A DNA stretch of 64,000 bases from Selenomonas sp. ND2010 (lineage in GTDB: Bacteria; Bacillota; Negativicutes; Selenomonadales; Selenomonadaceae), in NCBI RefSeq assembly GCF_000702005.1, contig NZ_JNKI01000001.1, positions 248,001 through 312,000 of the forward strand, read 5' to 3'. The notes beneath the pieces are model-generated. The model was not told the origin of the DNA, made no database searches, and was given only the letters and a program-made list of their open reading frames with translations. Position 1 is the first letter of the stretch; each line of letters opens with the position of its first letter. This document shows, one piece after another, positions 1-7,911 of this stretch. Position numbers and translations under genes: made by a program.

Positions 1-12
1 AGAAAATGGTGG

Positions 13-543
13 TTATTGATCGCTGGCAGTGAATCGCATATAGGCAATATTGCCGTGTTGTTTGGACATTTCCAGGAATATTCTGCGGTTGCTTACTGAA
101 CACCAGGCGTTAGAGCCATGGGGGCCGTGATTGCCGATTAATATCTTTGCTTCATCATCGCTAAGGTCAAGGGCTTTCATGACTACATAGGTGGCTAGAA
201 AATTAAGATTAAGTGCTTCCTTTATATCATCGCGTGACATGACCGTGATTTTTGATACATAGCCTGCTCGGTTAGCATAGAGCGTAACTACTGCGCCCTG
301 TTGTCCAGATTTTAATACGGTCATATAGCTAATATATGCAGCATTTTTATCCATTTCAATCGGTGGAGATAATTCATCGAACGTATGAGTAGCTCTATGA
401 TCGGTGTAAGCTAATGCTAATTCACGATTCATTTTTGCGTAAAAATTGGGAACAGTTAGGTCACAAACTTGGACTAGTTGTGCATTGGCTATGGGGGTGA
501 AGAAAAGGAAGAACAAAAGCACGGTAAGGATAATCTTGGGCAT
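13..543 (-). CDS. Exported protein of unknown function
   Basis: Predicted 176-residue exported protein. The start at 543 is chosen because AAGGAG lies just upstream and the N-terminus then reads as a signal peptide: MPK, a run of hydrophobic residues, then PIANA as a likely signal peptidase I site. The mature part has two cysteines that could form a disulfide and no membrane segment. I do not recognise the family. An upstream in-frame ATG at 621 would put 26 polar residues ahead of the signal peptide and is unlikely. It is transcribed away from the ROK regulator, so the 187 bp between them is a divergent promoter region. Confidence 0.7.
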   Translation of the reverse strand: MPKIILTVLLFFLFFTPIANAQLVQVCDLTVPNFYAKMNRELALAYTDHRATHTFDELSPPIEMDKNAAYISYMTVLKSGQQGAVVTLYANRAGYVSKITVMSRDDIKEALNLNFLATYVVMKALDLSDDEAKILIGNHGPHGSNAWCSVSNRRIFLEMSKQHGNIAYMRFTASDQ

Positions 544-653
544 AAAATCAGCTCCTTTGCAGTGAAAAAATTTATTTTTATATAAATTCGATGATTGATG
601 AAAATATCCTTGTGTGAGCAAAAAATATGTAACGTAAATTCTTAACTATAAGG

Positions 654-683
654 TTGACAAGTCAATAACTGCTTTGATATAGT
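654..683 (+). promoter_or_regulatory. Sigma-70-type promoter of the ROK regulator gene
   Basis: TTGACA at 654-659 and TATAGT at 678-683 are separated by 18 bp. The -35 box is the left half of a TTGACAAGTCAA palindrome (654-665), and the -10 box runs into a second, larger palindrome, so both hexamers are covered by possible operators. Confidence 0.7.
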
Positions 684-713
684 GTGTTTATAAAGTTACT
701 TTATAAACACACT
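681..713. promoter_or_regulatory. Perfect 33-bp palindrome, probable autoregulatory operator
   Basis: AGTGTGTTTATAAAGT (681-696) is followed by one base and then its exact reverse complement (698-713). It overlaps the -10 and the expected transcription start of the ROK regulator gene. ROK-type repressors such as XylR are known to bind long A+T-rich palindromes containing GTTTAT...ATAAAC, so autoregulation is a reasonable inference. Confidence 0.65.
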
Positions 714-730
714 ATTTTGAGGTTTACGCT

Positions 731-1720
731 ATGGATAAAAAGGATATGCGTCGGGCGAATCGGCAGCTTTTGCGGCAGGCATTGATGGAACTTGGGCAGG
801 CTACAAAGCCTAAGCTTGCGGAAGTCACGGGCTTTAGTGTTGTGACGGTCAATGCGCTGATGAAGGAGTTGTTGGCAGCTGGCGAAGCAGAGGCCGTAGA
901 AACTATAAATTCGGGTGCGGCTGGTGGGCGGCCGGCGCAGCAGTTTGCTTATTGCCGCAATCGGAAGCTGGTGCTGTTGCTGTATATGTTTGAGGAGCAG
1001 GGGCGGGATAAACTGGTGCTGGCCGTGGAAAACCTGCTGGGGGAAATCATCTGGCAGAAGGAAGCGTTTCCCGCTGAAATTACGGAAGCTGTCCTGTTGG
1101 CGAACCTGCAGGCCGCTTTAGCGGAATTTCCCAAGACCTGTCAGGTGCTGTTGGGAATGCCCGGTGTGGAAGTGGCAGGCAAAATGCTAGTCATTGATTA
1201 TCCTGAGCTACGGGATTTGACTTTGACATTTGACTTGTCAAAAAAACTCAGCCTGCCGGTACAGTTTTGCAATGATATCAATGCGGCGGTGATGGGGTAT
1301 GGCAGAGAATGCCCGCAAGCTGATGCGGAAACTATTGTCGGCCTTTACTGGCCCCATGGATATCCGCCAGGGGCGGGCATCTTGCAAAACGGCAGGCTCT
1401 ATATTGGCCGGGATGGCATTGCTGGTGAAGTGGGATGCCGTTTTTCGACGGGAGAGCCTTATCATGAAGGAGACTTCGCGCAGCTTGCGGCAGCTGAAAT
1501 CATCCGCTTAGTACGGTATTGGAATCCGCATCGACTGGTTATCTATCGGGAGGGCTTGACGGAAGATAGGCTGGAGGAAATCCTGTCAGCTTGCCGGCGA
1601 GAGCTGCCCGGCGAATTGCTGCCGCAGGTAGAGCTTAGAGCTGATCTGGCACAGGATTATGTGCAGGGATTGCGGCAGATTGGCAGAGAATTACTGTTAC
1701 GTTCTGAAGGAGGCTATTAA
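731..1720 (+). CDS. ROK-family transcriptional regulator
   Basis: A 329-residue ROK (repressor/ORF/kinase) protein. Residues about 10-55 form an N-terminal winged helix-turn-helix (KPKLAEVTGFSVVTVNALMKEL), followed by a degenerate ROK/actin-like ATPase fold. The zinc motif CxCGxxGCxE of the family is absent, and the later GEVGCRF stretch is the nearest remnant, so sugar-kinase activity is unlikely and a DNA-binding role is favoured. It probably senses a sugar or sugar phosphate. It overlaps closely with a PHP phosphatase and then an MFS transporter, which suggests one operon whose transported substrate may be the inducer. A perfect palindrome at its promoter fits autoregulation. Confidence 0.8.
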   Translation: MDKKDMRRANRQLLRQALMELGQATKPKLAEVTGFSVVTVNALMKELLAAGEAEAVETINSGAAGGRPAQQFAYCRNRKLVLLLYMFEEQGRDKLVLAVENLLGEIIWQKEAFPAEITEAVLLANLQAALAEFPKTCQVLLGMPGVEVAGKMLVIDYPELRDLTLTFDLSKKLSLPVQFCNDINAAVMGYGRECPQADAETIVGLYWPHGYPPGAGILQNGRLYIGRDGIAGEVGCRFSTGEPYHEGDFAQLAAAEIIRLVRYWNPHRLVIYREGLTEDRLEEILSACRRELPGELLPQVELRADLAQDYVQGLRQIGRELLLRSEGGY

Positions 1721-1721
1721 G

Positions 1722-2588
1722 ATGCTGGCGGATTATCATGTGCATACGGAGTTCAGTGACGATTCCCGGGAACCCATGGAAGAACAGGTCAAAAAGGCCA
1801 TCAGCCTGGGGCTTACGGAGCTTTGCTTTACCGATCATGTGGACTATGGCATCAAGAAGGATTGGGCCGAGGGGAATATCGAATATCGGGGCGGGGACGG
1901 CGTCGGCCTGGCAGCAGAAGAACAGCAGCCCTTGGCCAATGTGGATTATCCGGCGTATTTTGCCAAGTTCCGCCGAGTGCGGGATGCATACAGCCGGGAG
2001 ATTACCTTGCGCTGCGGCTTGGAATTCGGCGTGCAGATGGGGACGATTCCCCGCTATGAGGAACTCTTTGCCCGTTATGAGCAGGAGCTGGATTTCGTAC
2101 TGCTCTCTATCCATCAAGTGGAGAACAAGGAATTCTGGAATCAGGAGTTCCAGCAGGGGCGGACACAACAGGAATACAACGAGCGTTACTATCAGGAAAT
2201 GTATGATGTGATCAAAAACTTCAAGCAGTATTCGGTGCTGGCTCATGTGAATCTTATCAGCCGCTATGATAAGCAGGGAAAATATCCCTTTGCCTCAGTC
2301 CGGGATATGGTGGCGGAAATCTTGAAAGTGGCCATCGCCGACGGCAAAGGCATAGAGCTCAATACTTCGTCCTGGCATTATGGTCTTGACGATACCATGC
2401 CTTCCCGCGATATTTTACGCTTGTATAAGGACTTGGGCGGCACAATCATCACCATTGGCTCCGATGCACATTCGACGGAATATCTGGCAGATCATATGCG
2501 CGATGCCCGGGAAATCCTGGCTAATGAAATCGGTTTTGCGAAAATCTATACCTTTGTGCATGGCGAGCCCATAGCGTATGATTTTTGA
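1722..2588 (+). CDS. PHP-domain phosphatase, histidinol-phosphatase (HisK/HisJ) type
   Basis: A 288-residue PHP-family metallophosphatase. The N-terminus MLADYHVHTEFSDDS carries the HxH metal-binding pair of PHP enzymes, FTDHVD gives the next histidine, and GSDAHSTE near the C-terminus gives the last metal ligands. The length matches monofunctional histidinol-phosphate phosphatase (last-but-one step of histidine synthesis). No other his gene is nearby, so a different phosphate ester is possible. The start at 1722 is set by GAAGGAGG just upstream, and the gene begins one base after the regulator stop, implying translational coupling. Confidence 0.75.
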   Translation: MLADYHVHTEFSDDSREPMEEQVKKAISLGLTELCFTDHVDYGIKKDWAEGNIEYRGGDGVGLAAEEQQPLANVDYPAYFAKFRRVRDAYSREITLRCGLEFGVQMGTIPRYEELFARYEQELDFVLLSIHQVENKEFWNQEFQQGRTQQEYNERYYQEMYDVIKNFKQYSVLAHVNLISRYDKQGKYPFASVRDMVAEILKVAIADGKGIELNTSSWHYGLDDTMPSRDILRLYKDLGGTIITIGSDAHSTEYLADHMRDAREILANEIGFAKIYTFVHGEPIAYDF

Positions 2589-2607
2589 TGTTTGACGAGA
2601 GGATTTT

Positions 2608-3780
2608 ATGGAAATGACACAATCGCTCCGAGAATCGGAGTTTAATCCGGCAAACCTATGGACACAGCATGCCACGAGGGCCGTGTTCTTTATCGGCGGC
2701 TTTGGTGCTGCCTCCTGGGCACCATTGGTGCCGCTGTTACGCCAACGATTGGCCATTGGCGAGGATATCTTGGGGCTTTTGCTGCTCTGCATTGGCATTG
2801 GTTCCCTGCTGACCATGCCGCTCTCCGGGGCCGCGGCCGTAAGGCTGGGCTGCCGGAAGGTGCTGACCTTTGCCAGCATTGCCTTTGCCCTGTTACTATT
2901 CCTGTTGAGCCAGGTCGGCGACATTCTGCTGGCCATTCCGGTGCTGCTGCTCTTTGGCGCCATCATGGGCTGCATTGATGTGGTGGCCAATGTGCAGGCT
3001 GTTATCGTGGAAAAAGCTGCGGGCAAACGGCTGATGTCCGGCATGCATGGCCTTTGGAGCGTCGGCGGTTTTGCCGGGGCTGGCCTGTTTGGAGTCTGGG
3101 TAGGCGGATTGGGACTTACGCCCACGGTTTCTACGCTGATTGCCGCTGGCATCATGGTGGCGGCGATTTTGTTCTTTGCCCGCTTTCTGTTGCCCTATGG
3201 CGGTGATGCCGGTGGCAAGATGCTGGCCATTCCGAAAGGCATCGTGGCTTTTGTGGGCATTATCGCCTGCATTGCCTTCCTGGTGGAAGGAGCCATTATG
3301 GATTGGAGCGGCGTATTCCTGACCACTGTGCGCGGCTTTGACATGTCGCTGGCGGGCACGGGCTTTACGGTCTTTTCCGCCGCCATGCTGACGATGCGAC
3401 TGGTGGGTGACAGGCTGGTACAGAAAATGGGACAGAAAGTCGTTATCCTGGGCGGCAGCGTCTTAGCCTTTGCTGGCTTCCTGGCCGTAATCTTTGCGTC
3501 GCAGGCTTGGCTGCTCTACGCAGGCTTCTTCGCCATCGGCGTGGGCAGTGCCAATATCGTGCCGGTGTTCTTCTCCCTGCTGGGCAAGCAGCAGGATATG
3601 CCCATCGGCCTGGCGGTACCTGCTGTGAGCACGCTGGGGTATCTGGGCATCCTGATGGGCCCCGCGGCCATCGGCGCCCTGGCTCATGCCACGAGCCTTT
3701 ACGCCGCCTTCGGCCTGCTGGCCGGGCTGGTGGCCCTGCAGTTCATTATTGCCCGCTATGTTTATCAAAAAGTTTTATAA
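2608..3780 (+). CDS. MFS transporter
   Basis: A 390-residue major facilitator with about 12 hydrophobic segments, in the range of the short MFS sugar or drug porters (YbjJ-like). The loop between helices 2 and 3 has GAAAVRLGCRKVL, a loose form of the MFS GxxxDRxGRR motif. It follows the PHP gene by 19 bp with a GAGAGG ribosome site and is the last gene before a strong terminator, so it probably belongs to the ROK operon. The substrate cannot be read from the sequence. Confidence 0.75.
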   Translation: MEMTQSLRESEFNPANLWTQHATRAVFFIGGFGAASWAPLVPLLRQRLAIGEDILGLLLLCIGIGSLLTMPLSGAAAVRLGCRKVLTFASIAFALLLFLLSQVGDILLAIPVLLLFGAIMGCIDVVANVQAVIVEKAAGKRLMSGMHGLWSVGGFAGAGLFGVWVGGLGLTPTVSTLIAAGIMVAAILFFARFLLPYGGDAGGKMLAIPKGIVAFVGIIACIAFLVEGAIMDWSGVFLTTVRGFDMSLAGTGFTVFSAAMLTMRLVGDRLVQKMGQKVVILGGSVLAFAGFLAVIFASQAWLLYAGFFAIGVGSANIVPVFFSLLGKQQDMPIGLAVPAVSTLGYLGILMGPAAIGALAHATSLYAAFGLLAGLVALQFIIARYVYQKVL

Positions 3781-3801
3781 GTATTTTAGGCGGAGATAAA
3801 G

Positions 3802-3842
3802 AAGGCACCCCTTGCCAGATTCACATGGCAAGGGGTGCCTTT
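3802..3842. terminator. Bidirectional intrinsic terminator
   Basis: AAGGCACCCCTTGCCA (3802-3817) pairs perfectly with TGGCAAGGGGTGCCTT (3827-3842), giving a 16-bp stem with a 9-nt loop. A-rich and T-rich flanks suit the convergent genes on both sides. Confidence 0.85.
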
Positions 3843-3869
3843 GTATGATGAAAACAAAAGAATAAAGAT

Positions 3870-4523
3870 TTACCAATGGGGGTGAAAGACTAATTGGCCC
3901 TGGGCATTTACTTTTCCCAGATGCTTCAGGAAAAAGCGGGCAATCGAGCCGGTTATCAAGGCAGATATCAGGGTTCCTTCCCGGATGCCTTCAATGCCAT
4001 TCAGATAGATAAGCGAGATAATGGCAGCAAAGATGACCAATAACACATCGTTGCCGGTCTTGACTTTGCCGAAGTCGATATGGAACTTCCGGGAGATGGC
4101 GTAAACGATGCCTTCGCCGGGGAGCATGAGGACATTGGCGATTCCCTGCACGGCGACGCCAAAGGCGATGAGGGTGGTGCCGATAAGCAGCGGGAGCAAT
4201 TGCAACAGGTAGTTGGTGGGGACGACCCAGCTCCACATTTGCATGTAGAAATCGATAAACCAGGCAAAAATCATCGTGACGGGAATCTGCAGGAACTGGA
4301 CATTATCGAAATCCTTGCGCAGGAGCAGGTATTGGCCGGCAAACATCAGCATATTGATGGTAAAAGTCATCTGTCCCAGCGAAAATGGCGAGGCCAGGCT
4401 GATGACGTAGGGGAGACTGGAAATCGGTGATGTGCCGAGCAGGCTTTTTACAACTAAAGCGATGCCGGAAGCCTGGACAATCACGGCGAAAACAAACAGG
4501 GAATAACGGGTAACAATGGACAC
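3870..4523 (-). CDS. YczE/YitT-like integral membrane protein
   Basis: A 217-residue membrane protein with five or six hydrophobic helices, resembling the YczE/YyaS/YitT group found in Firmicutes; function unknown. Typical features are GTSPISSLPYVIS after helix 1 and LPGEGIVYAISRKF, a loop with conserved Gly/Pro/Glu. The start is the GTG at 4523, because AGGAGG lies 10 bases upstream in the same strand and the preceding 84 in-frame residues are polar, non-membrane sequence. It diverges from the EamA exporter gene. Confidence 0.7.
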   Translation of the reverse strand: MSIVTRYSLFVFAVIVQASGIALVVKSLLGTSPISSLPYVISLASPFSLGQMTFTINMLMFAGQYLLLRKDFDNVQFLQIPVTMIFAWFIDFYMQMWSWVVPTNYLLQLLPLLIGTTLIAFGVAVQGIANVLMLPGEGIVYAISRKFHIDFGKVKTGNDVLLVIFAAIISLIYLNGIEGIREGTLISALITGSIARFFLKHLGKVNAQGQLVFHPHW

Positions 4524-4557
4524 GAATGGATAACCTCCTAGAAAAAAATTCAATTCT

Positions 4558-4583
4558 ATTATAGAGGTTTTTCGCGGTATAAT
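4558..4583. promoter_or_regulatory. Back-to-back -10 elements of divergent genes
   Basis: TATAAT on the minus strand (4558-4563, facing the YczE-like gene) and TATAAT on the plus strand (4578-4583, facing the EamA gene) lie 14 bp apart. Neither has a strong -35, so the two promoters may compete or be co-regulated. Confidence 0.45.
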
Positions 4584-4626
4584 AAAGGTATCGCATGGGA
4601 TTGTTGCAAAACGAGGGGGGAAGCTA

Positions 4627-5517
4627 TTGGACGAACGGAAAAGGGGACTGCTCATGGTATGTTTGGGTGCGTCCATGTGGGGCGGCAGTGGTGTCGCCGG
4701 GCAGTATCTGCTGCAGGATTGCGGCTTTTCTACGGAATGGCTCGTGGTGTCCCGGATGCTGCTGGCAGGTGTCATCTTATTGCTGATAGATACCTGTATT
4801 TACAGGGAAAGCATCTTGCATATCTGGCAGGATAAGAAAGATGCTTTGGAAGTGCTGCTGTTTGCTGTTTTGGGGATGCTGGCGGTGCAGTATACGTATT
4901 TTGCCTGCATCAAGGCGGGCAATGCGGCCACGGCTACGGTATTGCAATATCTTATGCCGGTGTTTATTGTCGGCTATACTGCGTTGCGTGTCTGGAGATT
5001 TCCCCGGTATCAGGAAATACTCTGCGTGGGTATGGCTGTGGGCGGAACTTTCCTGTTGGTCACCCATGGCAGCCTGGATACGTTGTCGATTTCGCCGCAG
5101 GCCTTGTTTTGGGGATTGGCGGCGGCAGTGGCGGCGGCATTCTACACCATGCAGCCCAAGCGGCTGATCCGCAAATGGCGGCCGACCTTGGTTGTCGGCT
5201 GGGGCATGCTGCTTGGCGGTACAGCCCTTTCGTTTCTGTGCCCGCCCTGGAATTTTGTGGGGATTTGGCATCCTTTAGCCGGTCTTATTTATGCCTACAT
5301 CATTATCTTCGGAACCGTGGTGGCCTTCGGCTGTTATCTGGGCAGCATGAAATATATTCAGCCGGCGGAAGCCAGTATCCTTGGTTCGCTGGAGCCTTTG
5401 TCGGCGATTGTCTTTTCTTTGCTGTTCCTGGATGCCAGTTTCGGTCTTATGGATTTACTGGGTACGGCGTTGATTTTGGGGACAGTATTCCTGCTGGCTC
5501 GGCATGGACAGCAGTGA
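4627..5517 (+). CDS. EamA/DMT-family exporter
   Basis: A 296-residue drug/metabolite transporter with ten predicted helices in two EamA repeats (about residues 8-135 and 150-290), the usual length for RhaT/YdcZ-like permeases. The second repeat ends with the typical ...ASILGSLEPLSAIVFSLLFL and a GTALILG helix. It starts at TTG (4627) behind GAGGGGGG. The substrate is probably an amino acid or other small metabolite. It is followed 40 bp later by a VOC-domain gene that could share the transcript. Confidence 0.8.
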   Translation: MDERKRGLLMVCLGASMWGGSGVAGQYLLQDCGFSTEWLVVSRMLLAGVILLLIDTCIYRESILHIWQDKKDALEVLLFAVLGMLAVQYTYFACIKAGNAATATVLQYLMPVFIVGYTALRVWRFPRYQEILCVGMAVGGTFLLVTHGSLDTLSISPQALFWGLAAAVAAAFYTMQPKRLIRKWRPTLVVGWGMLLGGTALSFLCPPWNFVGIWHPLAGLIYAYIIIFGTVVAFGCYLGSMKYIQPAEASILGSLEPLSAIVFSLLFLDASFGLMDLLGTALILGTVFLLARHGQQ

Positions 5518-5557
5518 CGGATTAGAAATAGAGCATATTATTAAGGAGGAAATTTCG

Positions 5558-5941
5558 ATGGAAAATAAAGTGTCTTACCTGGAACATGCGGCGGTGACCG
5601 TAGCCGATATCGAGTGGAGCCTGAACTTTTTTCAGACGGTGCTGGGCATGACGGAAACTCGGCGCAAGGAACAGGATGGCGTGTTGCAACAGGTCTGGCT
5701 GAAAGGCGGATTGCAGTTGATCGCCGCCCCTGAAGATGCTGCAGCAGGCCGGGGCCACCATTTGGGCATTGTGGTACAGGATTTTAAGGCCACGTTGCAG
5801 GAAATGCTTTCGTATGAGGGCGTACATGCTATGGAGGGCAAGCCAGAAAAATGGGTGCAGCTTCCCGATGGGCTGGTGCTGGAGCTTTTCCAGGAAAAGC
5901 CTGGGGCGATTGAAAAAGTTTTAGCGGTAGAGGTAAAGTGA
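5558..5941 (+). CDS. VOC (glyoxalase/bleomycin-resistance) domain protein
   Basis: A 127-residue single VOC domain built of two beta-alpha-beta-beta-beta modules. LEHAAVTVADIEWSLNFF at the start and HHLGIVVQDF at mid-protein are the paired module openings, and LPDGLVLELFQ near the end provides the usual glutamate metal ligand. It could be a lyase, isomerase or binding protein; the substrate is not evident. The start at 5558 follows AAGGAGG. The upstream extension to 5504 is inside the exporter gene. Confidence 0.75.
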   Translation: MENKVSYLEHAAVTVADIEWSLNFFQTVLGMTETRRKEQDGVLQQVWLKGGLQLIAAPEDAAAGRGHHLGIVVQDFKATLQEMLSYEGVHAMEGKPEKWVQLPDGLVLELFQEKPGAIEKVLAVEVK

Positions 5942-5950
5942 ATGATGCGA

Positions 5951-6877
5951 TTAAAGGATATGGTGTTCGTGGCCCCATTGGTCAACTTGTTGATACAGGG
6001 GGGTGGGAACATCATATTTTTTACCTAAAGCAACGATGCGGGAAACGAGTCCAGAGAATTCCGAGGACTTGCCTGCGAGAACGTCTCGTTGCATCGAGGT
6101 GCGAAGACCAGGTTTAAACGCATCAATCATCTTTAGTCCGATTGCTACCAAATCGTTTTCCCAGGTGATTCCCATGGCATGGCCGATGGCTACGACTTCG
6201 CGAATCAGGCCGGTAAAGAAATCGCGCAGTGGGCCTTCGTGCTGGAAATCTTCACTGACGGCATCAAAGTAGAGCCCGGCGGCGCCCATAGGCGAGACAA
6301 AGGCGAATTTCTGTAACGCATCGCGCTGAATATGCTTGGTATAGTGTGCATGAATGTCCGCGTCCTGCATGATTTTTTCGAGCGCTTTTGCCTTATGAGC
6401 CAGTCGGGTATCCTGTCCTGGGCGGAAGCCAAAGAATACCCGAAGGATTTTTTCCGGTTGAACGATGATGCCAGGGCTTTCGATTTTCGCAAAGATATAC
6501 ATACAGCCGTCCAAACAAGTGAGGTCAGGCAGTGCCTGTTGCATGACTTCGCCTGTGCCGAATACGTTTAGGATGGGGACAATGAGGGTGTCTGCATTGG
6601 CGGTGCGGCGGGCCAGTGCAATGGCATCGTCGATGTTGTAATATTTCACGCAGACGAGCATGACGTCAGGGGTATCGGTGTATTCGTCCATCGTGCAGGC
6701 TTTGGCCGGTTTTATGAGAATATCGCCGCGGTGTTCCGTGCGGATGGTTAGCCCGTTTTGACGGATGGCTGCGAGATGCTTTCCGCGAGCAATAAAGGTT
6801 ACATCCTGACCAATGCTGGCAAGGTAAGCGCCTAAAGTGGCGCCAGTACCACCGGTGCCGACAATTGCAAATTTCAT
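5951..6877 (-). CDS. Ketopantoate reductase family protein (PanE/ApbA)
   Basis: A 308-residue NADP-dependent reductase. MKFAIVGTGGTGATLGAYLA is the N-terminal Rossmann motif GxGxxG, CVKYYN matches the conserved KxY/xxN region of PanE, and the C-terminal half (SPMGAAGLYFDAV, TSMQRDVLAGKSSEF) is the helical ketopantoate reductase domain with the S-x-x-x-D signature. It would reduce 2-dehydropantoate to pantoate for coenzyme A, though paralogues use other 2-oxo acids and no pan gene is adjacent. GGAGGG precedes the start. It converges with the VOC gene and diverges from the ferredoxin-like gene. Confidence 0.8.
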   Translation of the reverse strand: MKFAIVGTGGTGATLGAYLASIGQDVTFIARGKHLAAIRQNGLTIRTEHRGDILIKPAKACTMDEYTDTPDVMLVCVKYYNIDDAIALARRTANADTLIVPILNVFGTGEVMQQALPDLTCLDGCMYIFAKIESPGIIVQPEKILRVFFGFRPGQDTRLAHKAKALEKIMQDADIHAHYTKHIQRDALQKFAFVSPMGAAGLYFDAVSEDFQHEGPLRDFFTGLIREVVAIGHAMGITWENDLVAIGLKMIDAFKPGLRTSMQRDVLAGKSSEFSGLVSRIVALGKKYDVPTPLYQQVDQWGHEHHIL

Positions 6878-7013
6878 TTGAATCCCTCCAATTGTTTTTA
6901 TGTTTACATTGTAACAAATGGATCTAGCAGGGGCAAGGCGAAGTCAAGGAAGGTTTTTCCGATTGGATGCAGAATTACAATACCGTATTCTGTTTTTGCT
7001 GGGAGAGGATAAT

Positions 7014-7838
7014 ATGGCGAAACGTACGATAATGTTGACGCGTTGCCTATTTCAATATAATAACGTTCATTGCAACCGTTGCGAACGGATTTGTCCCCAA
7101 CAGGCAATTCATAATCGGATCGTCGATGAAGCGCGTTGTGATAACTGTGGCCTTTGTACGGCAGTATGTCCGACGGGGGCCATATTGTCTGGGGTCGATT
7201 ACGATGGCTGTCTGGCAAGGACAAAGGAACTTTGTCCCCAGGTACTCATGTGTCGGAAGGTGGATAAAAAGGGAATGCCCTGTTTGGGCGCTCTCAATCG
7301 CAGATTGCTTTGGAGTTTGGCGGAAACGAATGATCTTGCCATCGATACCTCGCGCTGCCAGGAATGCAATCCGGCGGTGTTTTTGTGGTTGGATAAGGAA
7401 ATCGCTGCCTGCAATGCTGTGCTTGAGCGACAGGGACGAAAAAAAATCACATTGGTTCATGTGAAAGCGGCACAGCCCGCAGCCAAACAAGTGGCACGGC
7501 GCGGATTTTTCCGTTCCTTATTTCAATCTACCGCGCAAGGGGTCAAGGATTTTACCGAGGAGCAGATCAAGCGGCAATATACCTTTGATGGGGTGTTTTG
7601 GCTGGAAAAACAGCAAACGACGCCGAATGAGCTCTTCTTTGGCATGGAGATATCGGATGCTTGCAACGCGTGTGGGCTGTGTCTGTCACTTTGTCCGGAA
7701 AAAGCCTTGCACTTTTTCGAAAATGCTGGGGGAAAATCGGTACAGTTTGATGCGCGAAAATGCAGCGCCTGCGGACTTTGTAGTGGAAACTGTCCGCAAC
7801 AAGCGATGAAGCTTTTGCCATCTTGGGAAAAAACGTAA
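7014..7838 (+). CDS. Multi-cluster 4Fe-4S ferredoxin-type protein
   Basis: A 274-residue cytoplasmic iron-sulfur protein. It has four cysteine groups typical of 4Fe-4S clusters: CNRCERICP and CDNCGLCTAVCP near the N-terminus, and CNACGLCLSLCP and CSACGLCSGNCP near the C-terminus, with a middle CQECNP and further cysteines. The two bacterial-ferredoxin halves are split by about 130 residues with no recognised domain, a layout seen in electron-transfer or maturation subunits. The start at 7014 is chosen from GAGAGG upstream. Its redox partner is not adjacent, so the role stays open. Confidence 0.75.
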   Translation: MAKRTIMLTRCLFQYNNVHCNRCERICPQQAIHNRIVDEARCDNCGLCTAVCPTGAILSGVDYDGCLARTKELCPQVLMCRKVDKKGMPCLGALNRRLLWSLAETNDLAIDTSRCQECNPAVFLWLDKEIAACNAVLERQGRKKITLVHVKAAQPAAKQVARRGFFRSLFQSTAQGVKDFTEEQIKRQYTFDGVFWLEKQQTTPNELFFGMEISDACNACGLCLSLCPEKALHFFENAGGKSVQFDARKCSACGLCSGNCPQQAMKLLPSWEKT

Positions 7839-7868
7839 CAGTATTTCATTTTTTTCTCACCCAAATTT

Positions 7869-7877
7869 TGCTATAAT
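7869..7877 (+). promoter_or_regulatory. Extended -10 promoter of the sulfatase-fold gene
   Basis: TG-C-TATAAT with a T-run but no clear -35 box, 35 bp before the ATG at 7912. Extended -10 promoters need little -35 contact. Confidence 0.55.
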
Positions 7878-7911
7878 TTAATGTAGTTATTTCATTAAAG
7901 GTGGTTTATTT

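Noticed and set aside
6901-6916. TGTTTACATTGTAACA dyad between panE-like and ferredoxin-like genes
   Set aside because: The arms differ by one inserted base and no promoter hexamers are clearly associated, so it was not called as an operator.
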